64,000 bases of DNA from Bromus sterilis (taxonomy: Eukaryota; Streptophyta; Magnoliopsida; Poales; Poaceae), in NCBI GenBank assembly GCA_950022295.1, contig OX465597.1, positions 262,633,016 to 262,697,015 of the forward strand, read 5' to 3'. A program made the translations under genes and the position numbers. Numbering within the stretch: the stretch's first letter is position 1; every line of letters starts with the position of its first letter. Shown in pieces: positions 58,713 through 64,000 of the stretch. The notes under the pieces were generated by a model. That model searched no databases. It was not told the origin of the DNA and was given only the letters and a program-made list of their open reading frames with translations.

Positions 58713-59427
58713 GCGACTAACTTTTTTTTATTTCTTCTTAACAAATTAAGTCTCAACACAAAGTAACTTCTCTAGATATGCAACTAGATGAACAACCTAT
58801 ATGCTAAGCAACACTAGACAACTAGAAAGCATGTAACATAGAGGATATAAACAATGCAAGTAACAAGAAAGTAAAGGGGATAAAAGCCAAGTGGACACAA
58901 GGATGTGTTTGACTGAAGTTCCTTCTATTGGGAGAAGTATGTGTCCACGATGTGCTATATCAGTGGTGACCCACATAAGGGTTTAGCCGGGCTCTATGAC
59001 TCAAGGTGTCCCCCATGGTGTGTACCGTAGTAGCAATATGAGAGGAGCACGGAGTCCTCTTTCCCGAAGATCGCAAGTCTCAACACACAAGACTAGGACT
59101 GATAGCTATTTCTTGGGATTCGGAGTAGAAAACAAAAAAATCGGCACTACGAAACCAAGTCCTAAGAAGATCTAGCTAGATGCACACAAGGGTAGTGATC
59201 TGTTTACCTTACAACTGTTCAATGGTGTTCTCTCGCAGTGGAAGATGTTGATGGAGAGTTGGGGAAGCGTGAAGGTGTAGAATCCCTCGAACATATATAA
59301 TACAGAGGGGTCCCTCGAACAGATCTAATCCGGAGAAAAAGAAGAAGTCAGTCGGGGGATAATTCATAGACCCTACAGGATCAACAAGGAGGCCTCATAC
59401 TCAATATGAAGGGAGAGTCGACCTATG
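58713..59427. other. Unassigned stretch
   Basis: No open frame of interest, no domain, and no copy elsewhere in the window. It forms the left flank of the Tat LTR; CTATG (59423-59427) would be its target duplication. Confidence 0.4.
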
Positions 59428-59913
59428 TGTCATGGGAAAGTCACAACAGATGTCCTCATTGGAGAACTTAGTGTGGGACCTTTGCTGCGAGGTGAATACA
59501 AGGAGGAAGTCGGCGAGATTTACCCAGGTTTCGGCCCCTCGAAAGGTAATGACCTACTCCTGCTTTTCTATTATTGGGTGTCGACTTCTCGAATAAAGAG
59601 ATGCGGAATCGCTACCTATGCCTCGAGAAGATCTAAGTTGAGTTGTCCTTTTGGTTCCCCGGGGTGCCAGCTTATATAGATACCGGGTCCCTAGGATTAC
59701 AAGAATCCGACTTCCACACGAGACGGAATCCTAATATAGTTACAAGTGATTTCCTTGTGTATCAAAGTAAGTCCTATTCCTTCTACGGTCTTCGGGCTTC
59801 ATGTTAGGCATGACCCACTCTAAAAAATGGGTTCTCCTTATGGGCCTTCCGAGGGCTGAGTCGACCAGGGTCTTCTGTATGCCGGGTTACGGTCCTGATC
59901 CATCCCCCCAACA
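59428..59913 (-). repeat. Tat 3' LTR (about 486 bases)
   Basis: Plus-strand ends TGTCATGGGAAAGTCACAAC and TCCCCCCAACA (minus: TGTTGGGGGGATGG). The plus-strand order 'ACAACAGATGTCCTC ... GGTTTCGGCCCCT' is typical of Triticeae LTRs of this type. A minus-strand TATA box CTATATAAG lies near 59671-59680. The purine tract (minus CAATCTTGGGGTATAA, 59914-59929) abuts it. Confidence 0.75.
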
Positions 59914-60244
59914 TTATACCCCAAGATTGATGTGATGCTGGCTTCATGGCGATCTTCTTTGATTTTTCTTGTAAGTGCTAACGCCATCTTTCTATACCTT
60001 CAAAACTCATCATAAAAAATCCAGCTTCCTTGGACAGGCCGGCCTTCGGTTGATTTTATTCAGAGAGTTGTTGCCTCATTAACTGTACTTTTAAATGTCT
60101 TCAGAAAACGAGGCATCACATATTGAATGCCTCATTTATGTAATTGTGAAAGTCGAAAAGTCTTTTCCTTCAGTTCCGCCTGACATTGGTAGTCCACATG
60201 ATCATAATGACTTTGACTCAACGTTTGCCCTTCGGATTACTAAC
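59914..60244. other. Spacer between Tat 3' LTR and accessory ORF promoter
   Basis: AT-rich. Apart from the purine tract at its left edge nothing is recognised. Confidence 0.45.
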
Positions 60245-60255
60245 TATATATATAA
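60245..60255 (+). promoter_or_regulatory. TATA-like box for the T1 accessory ORF
   Basis: TATATATATAA lies 70-80 bases before the ATG and is followed by TCTCTTCTTCTTCTCCTCTTG, a CT-rich leader typical of grass genes. It drives toward the ORF, i.e. opposite to the element's own transcription. Activity is inferred. Confidence 0.55.
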
Positions 60256-60324
60256 CCAAACGTGTGATGAAAAAAAAATACACACTTCTCTCTTCTTCTT
60301 CTCCTCTTGCAAACTTGCTCGCTC

Positions 60325-60945
60325 ATGGCCGCCAAGCTCCGCAACCGTGATCCCGTAGCCAACGATGAGTTGGACCTCACTGATCAGGGTAACACAACTT
60401 CCCATGGTCGAGGTCGCGGTAGAGGTCGCTGCCGAGGTCGAGGTCGAGGAAGTAGAGGTGGACGTGGTGCACAAGGTCGTGGATCCCGCGAGGGGTTATC
60501 TTCTTCCTCCCGTGGCGCTGTCCATGAGCGAGCGTTTAGCCATGAGTTTCTCATAGTGCTTCGCTCCAAGCCTCGTCGATGGGTTCTTCTTCCCTACACC
60601 TTTTCTTAGGTCATGGAAGATTTTAAGCCCCCTGTTTTGTGGCTTCGTTCGGATGGTTGCCCTCATGGACCTATCTGGGCGACCACAAGTTTTACTAGCA
60701 ATGGCTCCATGTTCTTGGAGAAGGGTTGGAAAACCTTCATCCGCTCCTGTAGCCTTAAGAAGCGGGATAACATTCTCTTAAAGTATGATGGAGACTAAAC
60801 CTTGTGGGCAAGGTGTTTTGATTCTGATGGGGATCGCATGGAGTGCTACGTGGAGAGATCCAGTAGTAGCGATAGTGAATTTTATAACGGAGAAAATGCA
60901 TCAATAGACGACAATGGTGTTTCCAGCACTGATGATGAAGCTTGA
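60325..60945 (+). pseudogene. RG-rich/B3-domain accessory ORF, copy T1, antisense to pol
   Basis: One frame of 207 codons with two stops (TAG 60607, TAA 60796). Residues ~28-60 are an RG/RGG-rich tract (HGRGRGRGRCRGRGRGSRGG). After the first stop comes a B3-like domain: PPVLWLRSDGCPHGPIWA, MFLEKGWKTFIRSCSLKK, DNILLKYDGD, then TLWARCFDSDG. The W-K-x-F....L...D.L..K.DG...... F pattern is that of plant B3 DNA-binding domains (REM-like in style). The tail is Ser/Asp-rich (SSSSDSEFYNGEN, SSTDDEA). RG tracts bind RNA and B3 domains bind DNA in known families; the combined role in a retroelement is unknown. The start ATG is 18 bases after a non-conserved upstream ATG. Homolog at 35968-36631. Confidence 0.75.
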
Positions 60946-61144
60946 AGAAATTCAACCATGGTGGTCTTATAATACTTTTTTTTGAGTGCTTGATCATGCT
61001 TGTAATGTTCTGTCTTTTGAAGACATATTTAAATAAAAATAATTTGTGATTTCAGTAAAGTCTCTCGAATAGTTCTTATAATGTTTTAACTGGCCAGTTT
61101 TTGCATAACCGACTTGTTGATTTCGGAAAGAGTTAATATCACCA

Positions 61145-61395
61145 TGTGTAGCCCCCATGAATCAGGATGATTATATGTATGTCAGGCCGAATCATGAGGA
61201 AATTAACATGTAGCCCCCATGAGTCGGTATGATCAATTTATGTCATGCCGAATCATAGTGAAATCAACATGTTTCTTTCTCTCTTTTTTTGAAATCGAGG
61301 TGTAGCACCCATGAATCGGTATGATCAATTTATGGTCATATCGAATCATGGTAGAATCAAAGTAGTAATTATTAGTATCAATCAAGATGTAGCCC
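61145..61395. repeat. Tandem repeat, about 65-115-bp spaced units in Tat 3' region
   Basis: Four copies of the block TGTAGCCCCCATGAATC (with variants CCCCCATGAGTC, GCACCCATGAATC, GCCCTCATGCACC), each followed by GG/TATGATCAATTTATG and CCGAATCATG in the first three. It lies between the accessory ORF and the pol end. Confidence 0.8.
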
Positions 61396-62168
61396 TCATG
61401 CACCGACTATTAGTTCATGTAGTAATGTTCAGGATAGTCGGTATTTGGATAGAGCAGATGATTTATATATATTGAGAAGAGAAAATAGGCAAGGAAAAGT
61501 AAAAAAGAATGCTTATGTATGCAAAAAATGTAAGAGCTCATATAGAAGTTGGTCGTACGCGTGACTGTCACAACATTCTTTAATAATACAAGATCAGCAC
61601 TGATCCAATCCTTAAACATGAGGTTTTCTGGCTGACTTATAGAAAAGAAATTGGTCATGTAACTGCGCGTAAGTCCAAACTTCTCTGTAAGCAAGCATCA
61701 CATGACTTATTCCAGTATTCTCTGTAATAGAATCAAACTGAACAAGCGTCTGATGAAGCCGTTTGGTGTTTGAACTAAAACGGGTCACGTAGGTCATAGA
61801 AGTGTGAGTTTGCATCAGCTATACAGGCAAAAATAAAGCCATAGTAGGCTAATTTCATGTATATGCCGAGTCCCCAGTTGAAGAATTGAAGTCAGAAGAC
61901 TTCAAGCCCCCAAGGTCAGTAAATACAACAATATACACGCCTGGTACCAGGGAGGGGCGATAAATCCCTACAGGTTTCCATGGAATTGAATGCAAGAATG
62001 TAATGCAGTGCAAAATAAAAGAAAAAAATAAACATTAGAAGAGAAAATCGACATAAAAACAAGAATCATTTTTTATAAAAGGAAAAGAAGTCGGCTTCTT
62101 ATATTATTGATATTCATAAGCTGGTGTACAAGAACGTTCCTGTTTACTCAAGTATAATAGGGACACAG
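61396..62168. other. Untranslated region after Tat pol
   Basis: AT-rich; two short minus-strand frames (61410-61694, 61612-61815) lack any domain. AGCCCCCAAGG at 61905 again recalls the tandem-repeat motif. Confidence 0.45.
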
Positions 62169-62906
62169 CTAAGCTATATTCCACAGCCTAGGAGTCTCTT
62201 CTTCGGACGTGCGCGTGGCAGTCGGCTCACGTATATCAACCAGGTAGTAGGATCCATTGTATAAATTTTTGCTCACCATGAATGGTCCTTCCCAAGGCGG
62301 GGATAACTTGTGCATTCCTTTCCTTTTTTGTATCAGGCGGAGCACTAAGTCCCCCTCTTGAAAGTCCGAATCTTGATGCGTCGACTATGATATCGTCGCA
62401 GGTCTTGCTGATAGATAGCCGGCTTAGCAGCCGCTACGTCTCGTTCTTCATCAAGGACGTCTAAGGAGTCATGTCTTGATTTTTCATTATCGTCTTCAAC
62501 AAAAGCGGTGACTCGGGGTGAGACATGATGGATGTCGCTTGGGAGGACAACTTCTGCTCCATAAACGAGGAAAAAGGTGTAAGACGAGTCGACCTGTTGG
62601 GCGTAGTCCTGATACTCCAAAGCATAGAGGGTAATTATTCAACTCAACAACACGACATTCTTATTAAAGGATCATGTAGTCGGGGTTTGATGCACACAGT
62701 ATCTCCTGATTGGCTCTCTCGGCCTTTCCATTGGACTGTGGGTGAGCTACGGATGCAAGGTCAAGCCGGATATGTTCTATCTCACAGAAATGTTGCATTT
62801 CACCTTCTGATAAATTGCTTCCATTGTCAGTGATAATGTTGTGGGGGTAACCAAATCAGAATATGATTTTCTTCAGAAATTTGAGGGCCGTTGCTTCGTC
62901 GCATTT
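62169..62906 (-). pseudogene. Tat integrase, C-terminal part
   Basis: Minus-strand blocks: CDEATALKFLKK beside the CACTA junction, GYPHNIITDNGSNL with the second catalytic Asp (62826-62828), HPQSNGKAERANQEIL with the catalytic Glu (62718-62720), FLVYGAEVVLPSDI, and after a frameshift near 62350 FQEGDLVLRLIQ, KLSPPWEGPF and the end LWNIA with stop at 62169. A TGA at 62856 also breaks it. This is the usual carboxyl end of Tat-type pol, without a chromodomain. The N-terminal part lies beyond the CACTA insertion. Confidence 0.82.
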
Positions 62907-64000
62907 CACTACAGGAAACAGGAGTTTTGCCGTCAGCTTTGTGCTTTGCCGTCAGCTTTCCGTCGGGGCTGACGGCAAACGATGGTTTGCCGTCAGCTAG
63001 TAGAAATGCTGACGGCAAAGAAAAAACTGTAGGCAAAAGAAACTTTAGCCGTCAGCCCATGCAACGCCGTTAGTTAGCTGACGGAAACGCGCAGAACAGC
63101 TGACGGCAAAGCCCCACTGACGGCAACGTTTTCCCAGACCCCACCACGCGGCTATGGGATAACGGACCGCCGCGTTGCCGTCAGCTGGCTGACGGCCAAG
63201 CGGCGGACCGTTATCTCGGCCCGGGCAGACCTAGCTGCCACTTCTCTCTCTCACCCCGCTCGAGCCCGCTCTCAACCCCTCCCCTCCAAGCCGCCGCCGC
63301 CATCGGAGCTCCCCCGCCGCGCCGGCCGCGTCTTCCCGCCGTCGCCGGTGAGCCGCGGCCACCTCGGCCGCCCCTTCCCCCGCTCCCCATTCTCTCTCTC
63401 TCCCGCTCATCCTCTACTCCTCTGCAGGTACAGCCCGCCGCCGCCGCCTCGTCCGGGCCGTCGCCGCCACTGCCAGCGGAGAGGCTGCACCCCTTGCGCC
63501 GCACTACGTCCGGGCCGCCACCGCCGAACTTCGTCCGGCCCCCTGCCGCCGCTGCTCTCCGGTGAGCCCACGGCCACCCACGGTTGCCCATTTTTTTATT
63601 TGTTTAATTAGATTTTAGTTAGCTTAGTGTAGATCTCTTAGTGGCATGGAATTTTAGTTAGCTTAGTGTACATCTACATCTGTTAGTGTAGATTTCTGTT
63701 CATTGTTTGTTCTTGTAAGAAATTAGTTGTTAGTAATTTTAGTTATTTTTAGTTGTTAGGTTAGTTAAGGTTAGATATATATATATATAGAATCTTTTTT
63801 GGTTATTGTTAGTTGTTATAGCTAGGGTTGTTACTACTAGTTTGGCAGAATCTTTTAGTTAGTTTTGTTCTATTATTATTTAGTTAGTTAGTAAGTTTAA
63901 TTATGTTAGAATCAAAGTAAAGGGAAAGAAAGAAATAATTTATTAGTAAGTAAAACAATTTGTTAGTAAAGTGAAATTAATGAAAAGAAAAGTAGGGCAG
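62907..64000 (+). mobile_element. CACTA DNA transposon, left end, continues beyond window
   Basis: Starts CACTACAGGAAACAGG, the CACTA-type terminal inverted repeat, inserted in Tat integrase. TTT before it would be the 3-bp target duplication (other end not visible). After the GC-rich stretch to about 63580 the sequence becomes AT-rich without coding to the window edge. The GC-rich frames on both strands (63211-63611) resemble a 5' untranslated/first-exon region and show no domain. Transposase, if any, lies further right. Confidence 0.85.
62927..63200. repeat. CACTA subterminal repeats
   Basis: The octamer GCCGTCAG occurs several times and its reverse complement CTGACGGC several more, in both orientations (e.g. 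TTTGCCGTCAGCT, GCTGACGGCAAA). Such subterminal arrays are the binding sites of the transposase-side protein in CACTA elements. Confidence 0.85.

Larger units (their letters stand above)
59428..62906 (-). mobile_element. Tat-lineage gypsy element T1, 3' half
   Basis: On the minus strand: integrase end (62906-62169), spacer with tandem repeats, an ORF on the opposite strand (60325-60945), purine-rich tract, 3' LTR (59913-59428). The 5' side is cut by a CACTA transposon at 62907. Extra ORFs downstream of pol, some antisense, and variable tandem repeats near the 3' LTR are established features of Tat-lineage elements. Confidence 0.8.

Noticed and set aside
63211..63611. Host gene first exon at the right edge
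   Set aside because: It follows the CACTA terminus and subterminal repeats directly, so it belongs to the transposon; no domain in any frame.
1..64000. tRNA, rRNA or other structured RNA genes
   Set aside because: The tRNA-like matches are only 13-base primer binding sites next to LTRs; no cloverleaf or rRNA segment was recognised by eye.

Overview
The window is intergenic DNA of a large-genome grass. It consists almost entirely of nested transposable elements, and I found no host gene I would defend. A copia element with a BARE1/Angela-type LTR, Athila-like LTRs resembling Sabrina/WHAM, long-LTR chromodomain gypsy elements, Tat-lineage gypsy pieces and a CACTA end together point to the Pooideae, most likely Triticeae (wheat, barley, rye and relatives) or possibly oat. 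The species cannot be fixed from the sequence alone.

Layout. 1-2.2 kb: a LINE on the minus strand (ORF2 endonuclease cut by the window edge, ORF1 frameshifted). 2.3-11.95 kb: a 26-bp minisatellite bounded by quasi-palindromic repeats and split by a complete copia element (3074-11612). That element has 1701-bp LTRs with about 7 differences and a perfect TATAG target duplication, yet its internal coding region is ruined, so it is probably non-autonomous. 12.1-14.3 kb: a GC-rich, gene-like but non-coding stretch and unidentified DNA. 14.35-35.55 kb: Athila-like LTR pieces invaded by two minus-strand chromodomain gypsy families. Family III is present as a 149-bp LTR scrap, one almost complete internal region, one full LTR and a second partial pol. 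Family II (15255-25750) sits inside it, and its left LTR is fused to the family III scrap.

35.6-37.5 kb: part of a Tat-lineage element with an RG-rich/B3-domain accessory ORF and tandem repeats. 37.5-49.1 kb: family IV, a young chromodomain gypsy in an internal-LTR-internal-LTR arrangement. Its pol has a single nonsense codon, but the gag core is deleted. 49.1-56.9 kb: an Athila-like element with gag-protease and a second ORF but no reverse transcriptase or integrase. 56.9-58.7 kb: a Tat pol scrap and another Athila-like LTR. 59.4-62.9 kb: a second Tat element with LTR, an RG/B3 ORF antisense to pol, tandem repeats and the integrase end. A CACTA transposon inserted at 62907 and running off the window cuts it.

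Most noteworthy: (1) two diverged copies of a retroelement-borne ORF joining an RG-rich head, a B3-like DNA-binding domain and a polar tail, each with its own TATA-like box and, in the better-preserved copy, antisense to the element's pol; (2) a homologous accessory ORF before gag, with coiled coil and acidic tail, in gypsy families II and IV but not in III; (3) two independent cases of one LTR shared by adjacent internal regions, plus a chimeric LTR. Family assignments come from motif recognition by eye. No database search or alignment was run, and divergence figures are hand counts.
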